Shown in pieces: positions 1-7,959 of a DNA stretch of 64,000 bases (position 1 is its first letter; the number at the start of each line of letters is the position of its first letter). The notes under the pieces are model-generated. The model ran no database searches, was not told the DNA's origin, and worked only from the letters and a program-made list of their open reading frames with translations. The stretch comes from Halpernia frigidisoli (GTDB lineage: Bacteria > Bacteroidota > Bacteroidia > Flavobacteriales > Weeksellaceae), in NCBI RefSeq assembly GCF_900113805.1, contig NZ_FOQT01000002.1, positions 1-64,000 of the forward strand, read 5' to 3'. A program made the position numbers and the translations under genes.

Positions 1-99
1 ATCGCAAGTTTAAACATTTTAGATATTTCGAATATTAATTTTTAATAGCAAAAGTCGGTATTTTTAGCCGCACCATCGCCAATACGCAAAACGTTAGCT
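1..99 (+). repeat. attC-like site S0, right part only
   Basis: This is the loop and right arm of a site cut by the window edge. It shows the A/T-rich loop, then AGCCGCACCATCGCCAATAC and a terminal GTTAGCT at 93-99. The right arm is nearly identical to those of S2 and S11. It shows that the array continues to the left. Confidence 0.8.
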
Positions 100-190
100 G
101 CAACCCTAACAGACACCTTGCAAACATTCAGCACTACAATAGAACGAAGATCCAAAGCCCACCCACCACCCAAAAAAATCAATTAATTTC

Positions 191-198
191 TATCTTTG
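191..198 (+). promoter_or_regulatory. -7 box of the first AraC gene
   Basis: TATCTTTG matches the Bacteroidota -7 consensus TAnnTTTG exactly. It ends four bases before the ATG at 203, so the transcript would be leaderless or nearly so. No clear TTG element lies 17-19 bases upstream. Confidence 0.5.
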
Positions 199-202
199 TA
201 AA

Positions 203-1048
203 ATGATAAAAACTATTTCAATTTCTGACCTTTTAAATAAACCAACCGAAAAGGTAGAATTTGTTGTAGACAGATTTGAAGAAATGGAAGAACCTGAAAA
301 TATTGAGTTTCCACACAATCATAATTTTTACGAAATTCTTTGGATTACAAACGGAAGTAGCAAACACACCATTGATTTCAAAAACTATGAAATAGAAGCA
401 GACACATTATTTTTTATTTCGCCAGGACAATTACATTTGTTTGAAGAATGGCAAGACATTAATGGCTATTGCATTGCTTTTACCGAAGATTTTTTCTTGC
501 ATATTTTTCAAAATAAAAATATACTTTTTGAATTATCTTACTTGGATAATATGTACGAAAATCCTTTTATAAAAATTAAACAACAAGACAAATCTAAATT
601 AAAAGCAATAGTTGATTTGCTACTAAATGAAAAGGCACACGAAACAATACAAGCACTTATATATGTGTTTTTAAAACAAATTCAAACCTTATTTTCAGAA
701 AAAGGAAATTCCCAAAACTCAAAACATCAAATTGTAATTTTTAAACAATTTAAAAATTTAGTTGACGAAAATTTTACTAAAAGTTTAGCTTTAACCGAAT
801 ATGCAAATCAACTTAATGTTACACTTCATAATTTAAATAGCATCGTAAAGTCAGTTTGTAACAAAACAACAAGCGAAATTATTAATGAAAGAACAATTTT
901 AGAAGCCAAACGATTACTTCAATTTTCTGACGATAACATAAGTGAAATTAGCTACAAATTAGGTTTTGAAGACAGTAGTTATTTTGCCCGATATTTCAAA
1001 AAACATACTTCCTCTTCGCCTTTAGATTTTAGAAAAAACATTTTCTAA
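203..1048 (+). CDS. AraC family transcriptional regulator
   Basis: This 281-residue protein has an N-terminal cupin-like sensor half (His-Asn-His near residue 40, followed by GQLHLF) and a C-terminal double helix-turn-helix of about 95 residues ending in the typical YFARYFKKH...SPLDFRK signature. It is the first gene of the first cassette and lies 80 bp upstream of a tight seven-gene operon in the same direction. It is therefore the likely regulator of that operon, with an effector that cannot be told from sequence. A regulator travelling with its operon in one cassette is unusual. The start is the ATG just after a TAnnTTTG box. Confidence 0.92.
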   Translation: MIKTISISDLLNKPTEKVEFVVDRFEEMEEPENIEFPHNHNFYEILWITNGSSKHTIDFKNYEIEADTLFFISPGQLHLFEEWQDINGYCIAFTEDFFLHIFQNKNILFELSYLDNMYENPFIKIKQQDKSKLKAIVDLLLNEKAHETIQALIYVFLKQIQTLFSEKGNSQNSKHQIVIFKQFKNLVDENFTKSLALTEYANQLNVTLHNLNSIVKSVCNKTTSEIINERTILEAKRLLQFSDDNISEISYKLGFEDSSYFARYFKKHTSSSPLDFRKNIF

Positions 1049-1128
1049 AAGTACCGAAAACGCAACTATTTGTCCTAACAAAATAGTACGACTTCGTCTC
1101 ATCTTTGCATCATCAAATTATATTAAAA

Positions 1129-1716
1129 ATGATGAGCGAAACAATCACAGAAAAAGAAACCGTTGAAGAATTTTTACTTCAACACAAAAACAAATGGACT
1201 TTTTTTAATGTGCCTTTTGAAGATGGGCAAGCATTAGAAAATTTAGTTCTCGAAAACAATTCCCAAACTATTTTAGAAATAGGCACTTCCACAGGACATT
1301 CCACAATTTGGTTGGCAAAAGCCGTTGAAAAAACGGGCGGTAAAATTATTACCATCGAAATTGATAAAAACCGCCACCAACAAGCTCTCAAAAATTTTAA
1401 AGAAGCAGATGTTTCACATTTAATAGAAGCCAAATTAGGGGATGCTTTACAAATTATTCCTACGTTAAACGAAACCTTCGATTTCGTTTTTTCTGATGCT
1501 ACTCTTACGGTTCAACCCAAAGAAAGTTATTTACTTTTTTTTAAAGCCACCGAGCCAAAACTCAAAATAGGCGGACTTTACACAATGCACAACGTAACCG
1601 ATGGTTATGGCGATGATGGTCGTTTTTTTAAATATTTAGAAAAATTAGGCAACTATCAAACCTCTATCATAAGAGCATCTCACAACGGAATTTCTGTAAG
1701 TAAAAAACTAAAATAA
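1129..1716 (+). CDS. SAM-dependent O-methyltransferase-like protein
   Basis: The product is about 195 residues of the class I methyltransferase fold related to the caffeoyl-CoA/catechol O-methyltransferase group (COG4122-like). Motif I is seen as LEIGTSTGHS, followed by an acidic strand end (IITIEIDKNR) and the FDFVFSDA motif. The frame opens upstream at a TTG (1105), but the ATGATG at 1129/1132 is a better start; a -7-like ATCTTTG at 1101-1107 lies just upstream. It is the first gene of the AraC-linked operon, six bases before the next gene. The substrate is unknown. Confidence 0.85.
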   Translation: MMSETITEKETVEEFLLQHKNKWTFFNVPFEDGQALENLVLENNSQTILEIGTSTGHSTIWLAKAVEKTGGKIITIEIDKNRHQQALKNFKEADVSHLIEAKLGDALQIIPTLNETFDFVFSDATLTVQPKESYLLFFKATEPKLKIGGLYTMHNVTDGYGDDGRFFKYLEKLGNYQTSIIRASHNGISVSKKLK

Positions 1717-1722
1717 ATTAAA

Positions 1723-2349
1723 ATGAGCAAAAAAGTAATCGTTTTCGGGGCAACAGGCTTAATGGGAAAACAAATAGTAAAAGAAAACTTGAAAGCAGGT
1801 AACGAAGTGACAGTTTACATTCGTCAAACTCAATTTCCAGATGAAAATGTAAAAATCATTACAGGAGAATTAATTGACGAAGCTAAAATTGTAACTGCAA
1901 TTAAGAATTTTGATGTAATCGTTTCTGCGGTTGGAAATAGAAACTATGAAGACCCAACGATGATAGTAGCATCATTAGGAATTTTATTAGCTGAAGCAAT
2001 TTCATCAAACCAAAGATTAATCTTAGTCGCAGGTTCGGGACTTACTTTATTTGACGCCAAAACCTTGCGAAGAAATTTGGCAGGACAACCTGAATTTTTA
2101 AAAAATCAACGTGCCGATCATTGGGAAGCGTATACACAAATTGCACCGTTGGATATAAATTGCCTTTTTATTTGCCCAACAATGGTGGTAGATGGCGATG
2201 CAAATGGAAATTATCTTTTTGAAGAAAATTATTTCCCAAAAAGTGAAGCCAGGCAAATATTTGCAGGAAATGTAGGGCATTTTATCGCAAATGAAATTGT
2301 AGAAAACAAGTTTAATAAAACCAGAATTGGATTAGTAAATATATGTTGA
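1723..2349 (+). CDS. NAD(P)-binding protein, atypical SDR / NmrA-like
   Basis: This 208-residue protein has an N-terminal Rossmann motif, GATGLMGK, near residues 9-16, and the overall pattern of atypical short-chain dehydrogenases of the NmrA/YwnB type. These proteins bind NAD(P) and act as reductases or redox sensors. No classical YxxxK pair is obvious, so catalysis is uncertain. It lies inside the first-cassette operon and ends in a TGATG overlap with the next start, implying translational coupling. A second SDR of the same broad type occurs in cassette 3. Confidence 0.82.
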   Translation: MSKKVIVFGATGLMGKQIVKENLKAGNEVTVYIRQTQFPDENVKIITGELIDEAKIVTAIKNFDVIVSAVGNRNYEDPTMIVASLGILLAEAISSNQRLILVAGSGLTLFDAKTLRRNLAGQPEFLKNQRADHWEAYTQIAPLDINCLFICPTMVVDGDANGNYLFEENYFPKSEARQIFAGNVGHFIANEIVENKFNKTRIGLVNIC

Positions 2350-2885
2350 TGCCAAATTCGGACATTTTAGAATTTTTATTTTCAACTGCCTCTGCAATAG
2401 TTGCAACTTTAACGGGTTTAATTGGCGCATTTTCAACCTTTCAACTGCAAAACATTAGCAATGAAATTAGTTTTTTAAAAGGCTTCGTCTTAGAAAAAAA
2501 ACCCGATAATAATAAAACGCTTACTGAATATATTAAAGGCGAAGATTATCATCTATTAGAAAAAATTTATGATAGGAATTTGGAAGGAATTCAGATTATG
2601 GAAAACGTAATTGCTAAGCATAATTTGCATTTGCAACTAAACGAATTTTCATTTGACTTGCAAAATATTAGAAATAATCAATTGAAATATAGTCACATAA
2701 AAAAATTGACCATCAAAAATTTTAGTTTGTCGGTGGTATTCGTAATGCTAAGTTTAGCCTTACTGATTTTTACAAATAACATTTTATCATTCCATTTTTT
2801 TTGGATTTTTATTAGCACCTATTTCGTATTAATCGGCATTATGCTTTATCAATTTAAAAAACAAATAAAACAATTAATTAAATAA
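2349..2885 (+). CDS. Membrane protein of unknown function
   Basis: About 178 residues. There is one hydrophobic segment near the N-terminus (about residues 8-28), a charged central helical region, and two hydrophobic segments near residues 125-145 and 148-168. The family is not recognised. The ATG at 2349 overlaps the previous stop as TGATG; an in-frame ATG at 2343 is the alternative. Position within the operon suggests expression with the methyltransferase and SDR genes. Confidence 0.7.
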   Translation: MPNSDILEFLFSTASAIVATLTGLIGAFSTFQLQNISNEISFLKGFVLEKKPDNNKTLTEYIKGEDYHLLEKIYDRNLEGIQIMENVIAKHNLHLQLNEFSFDLQNIRNNQLKYSHIKKLTIKNFSLSVVFVMLSLALLIFTNNILSFHFFWIFISTYFVLIGIMLYQFKKQIKQLIK

Positions 2886-2890
2886 AAAAA

Positions 2891-3277
2891 ATGAAAAAAT
2901 CAATCTTCACTTTTGCATTAATATTCATCGCAACCATAACTTTTGCACAGAAAAAACATAAAAATAATCGCTTAGATTTTGTGGGAAAAACCTACGAGTA
3001 CACCATCGAGGAAACGCATCTTAACCTTACAATAATCTCAAACACCGAAGCAAAATGGTTGTACGTTTCTTCCCCAAATAATGAAACCGGTAAGACTGAA
3101 ACCGAAAAAGCCACGATTACTAAAATAGCAAAAGGCGTTTATCAAATCACTTGGACAGAAAAAGATGGTTCAAACGTTATCGATATTTTTAACTTGAATA
3201 CCAATGAAGTTTTTGTGAATTTCACCTTGCCCGATGCCAAAATGTACAATTTAAAAGCAAACTTTAAAATCAAATAA
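2891..3277 (+). CDS. Secreted MoaF-like (calycin fold) protein
   Basis: This 128-residue protein starts with a signal peptide (ITFAQ cleavage region near residue 20). The mature part, with GKTYEYTI, a central VYQITWTEKDG and a closing beta pattern, resembles MoaF-like small calycin-fold proteins that bind small ligands. The resemblance is by eye and moderate. It is the fourth gene of the operon, two bases before the DJ-1-like gene, and both products are predicted to be exported. Confidence 0.65.
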   Translation: MKKSIFTFALIFIATITFAQKKHKNNRLDFVGKTYEYTIEETHLNLTIISNTEAKWLYVSSPNNETGKTETEKATITKIAKGVYQITWTEKDGSNVIDIFNLNTNEVFVNFTLPDAKMYNLKANFKIK

Positions 3278-3279
3278 AA

Positions 3280-4077
3280 ATGAAAAAAAAATTAACAACA
3301 ATTGCACTAACCTTACTGGTAACAATTGGTTTTGCACAAAAATCACAAACTAAAACAAACAAAAAAATGAAAATCGTATTTGTAGTTTCCAACCAAGTAA
3401 AATCCGAAACAACAGATTATCCAATCGGTTTTTGGTTATCCGAATTAGCACAACCTTATTATGCTTTTAGCGAAGCAGGCTATGAAATTACTATCGCTTC
3501 ACCCGATGGTGGAAAAATTGTTTTTGACGGTTGGAGCGACCCCGAAAGTCCGAATGCAAGAGAATTAGATTTAGTAAGTACAGGTTTTAAACACAACCCT
3601 AAAACGGTTGCGTTGATGGAAAATACCGTAAAATTAGACGAAATAAAAGCCGATAATTTTGATGGCATTTTTGTAGTAGGCGGACTTGGACCAATGCAAA
3701 CGTTTTACAACAATGAAAATCTGCAAAAATTATTTGCTCAATTTTATGAAGCAGGCAAAGCATCTGCAACTATTTGCCACGGTTCGGCTATTTTATTACA
3801 AACAAAATTAAGCAATGGAAAATTATTATCCGAAGGTAAAAAATGGACAGGCTTTTGCAATGCCGAAGAAGATATAGTAGATAAAGGAGCAGGTAAAAAA
3901 ATGCAACCTTTCCGCATAGAAGATGAGGCCCAAAAATTGCACACCAAATACATAACAGGTGATATCCCATACAAATCTTTTGCTGTTGCTGATGACAATT
4001 TAGTTAGTGGACAACAAGGAAGTAGTGGAAAAGAGACAGCCGAATTAGTGATTAAATTTTTGAAATCAAAAAAATAA
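3280..4077 (+). CDS. Exported DJ-1/PfpI family protein (class I glutamine amidotransferase-like)
   Basis: This 265-residue protein has an N-terminal signal peptide followed by a full DJ-1/PfpI domain of the Hsp31-like subgroup. The nucleophile elbow ATICHGSA places the catalytic Cys near residue 166, followed by His. GIFVVGGLGPMQ is the conserved loop before it. Family members act as glyoxalase III, chaperone or protease. Export is less usual, since most relatives are cytoplasmic; an internal Met (MKIVFVV, residue 30) could give a cytoplasmic form. It fits an operon for coping with reactive small molecules. Confidence 0.87.
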   Translation: MKKKLTTIALTLLVTIGFAQKSQTKTNKKMKIVFVVSNQVKSETTDYPIGFWLSELAQPYYAFSEAGYEITIASPDGGKIVFDGWSDPESPNARELDLVSTGFKHNPKTVALMENTVKLDEIKADNFDGIFVVGGLGPMQTFYNNENLQKLFAQFYEAGKASATICHGSAILLQTKLSNGKLLSEGKKWTGFCNAEEDIVDKGAGKKMQPFRIEDEAQKLHTKYITGDIPYKSFAVADDNLVSGQQGSSGKETAELVIKFLKSKK

Positions 4078-4078
4078 A

Positions 4079-5080
4079 ATGAAGCATTTAATCTCAACCA
4101 TCATTGTGGCTTTTGCTACGATGATGGTTTCTTGTAATTCAAAAAACATCAAAATGGAACAAAATTTCACTACTCAAAAGGTAAATTTTAAAAGCGAAAA
4201 TCAAAATATTGTTGGGCTTTTATGTCAAAACGATACAAAAACTAAAAAATCGGCTGTTGTGATTTTGGGACCAATATGTTCGGTAAAAGAACAATCACCT
4301 ATTCAATATGCCACAAGATTAGCCCAAAATGGCTTTATTGCTTTGTGTTTTGATGCAAGAAGTTATGGTGAAAGCGAAGGAATGCCAAGACAATTTGAAA
4401 GTTTAAAAAACAAAGAACAAGACGTAAAATCTGCCATAGATTATTTGATTTCAAGAAATGATGTAGATGCTCAAAATATATTTGTTTTGGGAATTTGCAA
4501 TGGCACAAACGAAATGATGCAGGTAAGCATTGATGATAAAAGAGTAAAAGCATTGGCGTTAGTTTCGGGAAATTATTTAATCAAAGAAAATATGTTGCAT
4601 CTTTTGGGCGATGAAACTATTTGGAATAAGCACTTGCAAAGAGCAAAAACGGCAAAAGAAAAATTTGAAAAAACAGGTGAAGTAGATTACATAAAAATTA
4701 TTGACAGCATAGGAACAGACCAGTTATTACCACCTTTGCCTATTTACGAATGGTACCATCCTTGGGAAAAGAAAGCACCATATTTTGCTTATCGTGGCGG
4801 TTGGAAAAACGAAGTAACGGCAATGAGTGAATGGGAAACTTTGAATTTTGATGCGTTGAGCGTTGCAAAAAAAATAAAAAAGCCAACTTTGCTTATTCAC
4901 GGAGAAATGAGCGATGGAGGTTATGAATTTGCAAAACAAATTTTTAATGCAATCCCAACGCCAAACAAAAAATCTGTTTGGATAGACAAAACAGTACATT
5001 TTCAATTTTATGACGACCCGAGAATAATTGGACAATCGGTAAATGAAATTTCTAATTGGTTTAATAACAATATAAAATAA
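4079..5080 (+). CDS. Lipoprotein alpha/beta hydrolase with Cys nucleophile elbow
   Basis: This 333-residue protein has a lipoprotein signal (MMVSC, lipidated Cys near residue 19) and an alpha/beta hydrolase fold with the loop FDARSYGES. The nucleophile elbow reads GICNG with Cys near residue 140, where esterases have Ser. Dienelactone hydrolases also use Cys at this position. A distal acidic residue (LLIHGEMSDGG) and a late His (KTVHFQF) complete a plausible triad. It starts one base after the DJ-1 gene stop, inside the operon. The substrate is unknown. Confidence 0.82.
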   Translation: MKHLISTIIVAFATMMVSCNSKNIKMEQNFTTQKVNFKSENQNIVGLLCQNDTKTKKSAVVILGPICSVKEQSPIQYATRLAQNGFIALCFDARSYGESEGMPRQFESLKNKEQDVKSAIDYLISRNDVDAQNIFVLGICNGTNEMMQVSIDDKRVKALALVSGNYLIKENMLHLLGDETIWNKHLQRAKTAKEKFEKTGEVDYIKIIDSIGTDQLLPPLPIYEWYHPWEKKAPYFAYRGGWKNEVTAMSEWETLNFDALSVAKKIKKPTLLIHGEMSDGGYEFAKQIFNAIPTPNKKSVWIDKTVHFQFYDDPRIIGQSVNEISNWFNNNIK

Positions 5081-5085
5081 AACAA

Positions 5086-5544
5086 ATGAGCAAAGCAATA
5101 ATATTTTCAGATAGCAGAATTTTAAAAACTACTGTTGAAAATGCCTATCAAAAATTGATAGAACCAGCCGAACAAGTACAATGGAATTCACTTTATTTAG
5201 AAGCCACCATTTTCCCCAAAGGCGAAATAAAAAACGGTTCTGTAATGACAGGGAATTTTAAAGGTTCAGGGAAAGCAAAAGTTACTTTTCAAAATGTTCA
5301 GACAAACAAAGAGTTTACACACTATTCAAAAATGAAAATGTTTAACTTTTTTAACCTTGGCGAATTTCATCATACATATCAAGTAACTGACAAAGGCGGA
5401 CAAACAGAAATTACGCAAACTGTTTCTTTTGAACCTAAAAGTTTAGGGCTACTTTTAAAAAATGTAATCGCCAATAGTTTCAAGAAAAGATTACCCGAAA
5501 GTTTTAATGAGTTTCAAAAGTATGTGGAAGAATTAAATTCGTAA
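5086..5544 (+). CDS. SRPBCC (START-like) domain protein
   Basis: This 152-residue protein has no signal peptide and shows the polyketide cyclase/START-like pattern: an N-terminal strand, a helical stretch, a run of strands with NGSVMTGNFKGSG and ITQTVSFEPKS, and a long C-terminal amphipathic helix. Such domains bind hydrophobic ligands and sometimes act as cyclases. It is the last gene of the first cassette and ends 17 bp before attC-like site S1. Confidence 0.75.
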   Translation: MSKAIIFSDSRILKTTVENAYQKLIEPAEQVQWNSLYLEATIFPKGEIKNGSVMTGNFKGSGKAKVTFQNVQTNKEFTHYSKMKMFNFFNLGEFHHTYQVTDKGGQTEITQTVSFEPKSLGLLLKNVIANSFKKRLPESFNEFQKYVEELNS

Positions 5545-5560
5545 AGCACAGAAAGGGCAG

Positions 5561-5693
5561 CAGCTAACAAGGGTTTTGCAAAAGTGGGGCATTTGTACTA
5601 AATTTGAGTATTGGAATTCTAATCAACATTTGTGCTGAAATGAACATTTGTGCTTCGATTTCCCCACCTTCGCAAAGCCCCAAACCGTTATCT
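5561..5693 (+). repeat. attC-like site S1
   Basis: The left box CAGCTAAC (5561-5568) and right box GTTATCT (5687-5693) bound a palindrome. The inner stem pairs CAAAAGTGGGG with CCCCACCTTCG. The adjacent bases GGGCAGCAGCTAAC pair with the start of cassette 1 at 93, while GTTATCTGTAAGCG pairs with the end of cassette 2. The loop carries a perfect TAAATTTG box at 5599-5606 with TTG 20 bases upstream. It shares its inner stem type with S3. Confidence 0.8.
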
Positions 5694-5726
5694 GTAAGCG
5701 TATAGAGCGTTTTATAAAAATTAAAG

Positions 5727-6155
5727 ATGGAAAATATCGAAAAAATTTTAGGTAAATACGGTTGGTTAAAACGAAAAGAAAATATCAATATTAATTTTCA
5801 GCAAATTGAAGATATGACAGGTTTTAAACTTCCGCTTGACTACAAAATGTACGCTGAAAATTTTTATGGAAACGAAAATTCTATTGGAAATGAATATGTA
5901 CGACTTTGGGATTGTGAAACTGAATTATTAGAGGCCAACGAAGATTATGAAATATTTAAAAATTTAAAAAAGACGATTGCTATTGGCGGAAATGGTGGTG
6001 GCGAATTTATTGGAATTCAAAATTTTAGAAATAATGAATTAAGAATTATTCTTTGCCCATTTATGGGAATGTCAGAAGAATATTTTATCGAAATTGGAAA
6101 ATCATTTACAGATTTTTTAATAAGTTTGGAAAATGGAAAAAATTGGTTTGAATAA
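5727..6155 (+). CDS. SMI1/KNR4 (SUKH) family protein
   Basis: This 142-residue cytoplasmic protein shows the SUKH pattern: an N-terminal helix, then FKLPLDYKMYAENFYG (the LPxDY...F signature), a central WDCETELLEAN, and a strand with GGNGGGEFIGIQ. SUKH proteins are frequent immunity proteins against polymorphic toxins but also have other roles. It is the sole gene of cassette 2 and no toxin partner lies next to it. A stand-alone immunity gene carried by a cassette is a reasonable inference. Confidence 0.82.
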   Translation: MENIEKILGKYGWLKRKENININFQQIEDMTGFKLPLDYKMYAENFYGNENSIGNEYVRLWDCETELLEANEDYEIFKNLKKTIAIGGNGGGEFIGIQNFRNNELRIILCPFMGMSEEYFIEIGKSFTDFLISLENGKNWFE

Positions 6156-6164
6156 AAACGCCTA

Positions 6165-6296
6165 CAGATAACAGCGGTTTTGCAATAGTGCGGGATTTTC
6201 GCAAGTTTAAAGATTTTAGATATTTTGAAGATTAATTTATAATAGAAAAAGTTTGTATTTTTAGCCGCACCATCGCCAATACGCAAACCGTTAGCG
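6165..6296 (+). repeat. attC-like site S2
   Basis: The left box CAGATAAC (6165-6172) and right box GTTAGCG (6290-6296) enclose a site of the commonest subtype (left arm GCAATAGTGCGG, right arm CCGCACCATCGCCAATACGC). The cassette 2 end CGCCTACAGATAAC matches its own start GTTATCTGTAAGCG at 13 of 14 positions. The loop contains a -7-like TATTTTTA at 6256-6263. Confidence 0.8.
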
Positions 6297-6342
6297 GTCA
6301 TTGTAAAACGACACCGTAAATCAAGGAAACAAAATAAAAAAT

Positions 6343-6963
6343 ATGAAAAGTAAAATAATAGTATTTGGCGGAACAGGAGATGTTGGACAAATCATTGTGC
6401 GAAAACTTCTTGACAAGGAACAAAATGTTTGTATTTTGACAAGACAAGAAAAAGAGAACAAAGACAACTTGACCTACAAAGTCGGTAATGTGCTTGAATT
6501 AGAAACTTTTGAGCAAATAATTCAAAAAGACGATAAAATTATTGTTGCGTTAGGATTTAACAACAGTAGTTTGGACACAATGTCAAAAGGAACTGCAAAC
6601 ATCATTTCTGCAATGAAAAAAAATGGAGCAACTCGACTTGTTTGTTTGAGTGCACAAGGTGCAGGCGATAGTTGGGAATATATGCCAAACGAATTCAAAG
6701 AAATGGTTTTAGAAAACGACATTTTGAAGGCATCTTTTAAAGACCACGGAATACAAGAAGAATTTGTAAAGAACTCAGACCTTAAATGGACAATTGTACG
6801 ACCAACGGAAATTACAGGGAATATAGAAACCGCAAATTTTACAGTTAACAATCCAAGCCCACATTCAAGTTATCAAATTAGCAATCTTGATGTTGCCCAA
6901 TTTATTGTGACTGAAATTTTGGAAGACAAATATTTGAAACAAATAGCAATGATTACAAACTAA
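6343..6963 (+). CDS. NAD(P)-binding protein, atypical SDR / NmrA-like
   Basis: This 206-residue protein has an N-terminal Rossmann motif GGTGDVGQ (about residues 9-16) and an NmrA-like pattern (CLSAQGAGDSWEYMP, then WTIVRPTEITG), typical of NAD(P)H-binding atypical SDRs. It probably reduces or senses a small redox-active compound, with unknown substrate. It shares cassette 3 with an NTF2-like gene six bases downstream, so the two are likely cotranscribed. It is related in type to, but different from, the SDR in cassette 1. Confidence 0.84.
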   Translation: MKSKIIVFGGTGDVGQIIVRKLLDKEQNVCILTRQEKENKDNLTYKVGNVLELETFEQIIQKDDKIIVALGFNNSSLDTMSKGTANIISAMKKNGATRLVCLSAQGAGDSWEYMPNEFKEMVLENDILKASFKDHGIQEEFVKNSDLKWTIVRPTEITGNIETANFTVNNPSPHSSYQISNLDVAQFIVTEILEDKYLKQIAMITN

Positions 6964-6969
6964 AAAAAA

Positions 6970-7329
6970 ATGGAATTGACAATCAAACAAATTGCGGAAG
7001 CATTTTCAAATCATAATTTTGAAATAACTTATCCATTCATTTCAGACAATATCCAATGGAATATGGTTGGTGGCGAACATATGCTTGGAAAAGAAACTGT
7101 GATTAAGACGTGCGAACAGTCTGCAAGTTATCTTAAAACAGTTGAAACAACATTCAGTAAATTTTTAGTCCTTGAAACAGACAACTATATAACTGTTGAC
7201 AGCATTTCAGACTATATAGACCAAAACAACGAAAAATCAAGAGTTGCGTCTTGCGACATTTACAAGTTTGACAACGGACAAATGATAGAAATTACATCTT
7301 ATTGTATTGAACTTGGAAAAGAAAATTAA
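6970..7329 (+). CDS. NTF2/SnoaL-like domain protein
   Basis: This 119-residue protein shows the NTF2-like cone fold pattern: an N-terminal helix, a YPFISDNIQWNMVGG segment with the common xxDNIxW, a helical insert, then long strands ending in EITSYCIELG. Members bind small ligands or catalyse isomerase/cyclase reactions. It is the second gene of cassette 3 and probably acts with the SDR upstream. Confidence 0.8.
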   Translation: MELTIKQIAEAFSNHNFEITYPFISDNIQWNMVGGEHMLGKETVIKTCEQSASYLKTVETTFSKFLVLETDNYITVDSISDYIDQNNEKSRVASCDIYKFDNGQMIEITSYCIELGKEN

Positions 7330-7350
7330 GTGGCGAGAAGAACAACGAAC

Positions 7351-7482
7351 CGCTAACAAGGGTTTTGCAAAAGTGGGGCAAAAGTGCTGAATTGAGCATT
7401 TGTACTTCTAATAAATATTTGTGCGAAATTGAACATTTGAGCTTCTAATTCCCCACCTTCGCAAAGCCCCAAACCGTTAGCT
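7351..7482 (+). repeat. attC-like site S3
   Basis: The left box CGCTAAC (7351-7357) and right box GTTAGCT (7476-7482) enclose a site of the same subtype as S1 (left arm AAGGGTTTTGCAAAAGTGGGG, given here as 7358-7378). The end of cassette 3 matches its own start over GTTAGCGGT. The complementarity then continues as TTGT after a one-base offset. Confidence 0.8.
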
Positions 7483-7550
7483 GTTATTTTAACCGACCAC
7501 TCTGCAAACCTCAACTGACAAAAAAAATATTTTCAACTTTATGTCCAATA

Positions 7551-7577
7551 TTGAAAAACTCAATCGTCATAGATTTG
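7551..7577 (+). promoter_or_regulatory. Promoter of the YCII/sigma cassette
   Basis: TTG at 7551-7553, a 16-base spacer and TAGATTTG at 7570-7577 fit the Bacteroidota TTG...TAnnTTTG promoter. It lies inside cassette 4, between the site and the ATG at 7614. The cassette therefore seems to carry its own promoter. Confidence 0.65.
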
Positions 7578-7613
7578 TAAACAATTAATTTAACAATTTA
7601 AAAAAGTAAAAAA

Positions 7614-7958
7614 ATGAAAGAATTTATAATGATTTTCAGAAGCGAAATCAACGAATCGTTTGGACCTACACCAGAACAAACGCAAGGCAACATGCAAGAT
7701 TGGATGGATTGGATGGGCGGTATTGCTGCACAAGAAAAAATGGCAGGTGGAAGCCGTTTGAGTTTTGAAGGAAAAACATTGAAGCCTAATAATGTAATTG
7801 CCGATGGGCCATATGCAGAAGTAAAAGAAATTATTGGAGGTACCATAGTTGTAAAAGCAAATAACATTGACGAAGCGATGAAATTGGCAGAAGGTTGTCC
7901 TATTCTTAGCCACGGAGGAAATGTTGAAGTCAGAACTATTATACCAGTTAATAGTTAA
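7614..7958 (+). CDS. YCII-related (YCII/DGPF) domain protein
   Basis: This 114-residue protein shows the YCII/DGPF family pattern: MKEFIMIFRSE, a central GGSRLSFEGKTL, then IADGPYAEVKEIIGG, the DGPY-type motif, and a helix NIDEAMKLAEGCPIL. The molecular function is not established. YCII genes are commonly next to ECF-type sigma genes, exactly as here. It shares cassette 4 with the sigma gene, whose reading frame may overlap its 3' end. Confidence 0.9.
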   Translation: MKEFIMIFRSEINESFGPTPEQTQGNMQDWMDWMGGIAAQEKMAGGSRLSFEGKTLKPNNVIADGPYAEVKEIIGGTIVVKANNIDEAMKLAEGCPILSHGGNVEVRTIIPVNS

Positions 7959-7959
7959 T

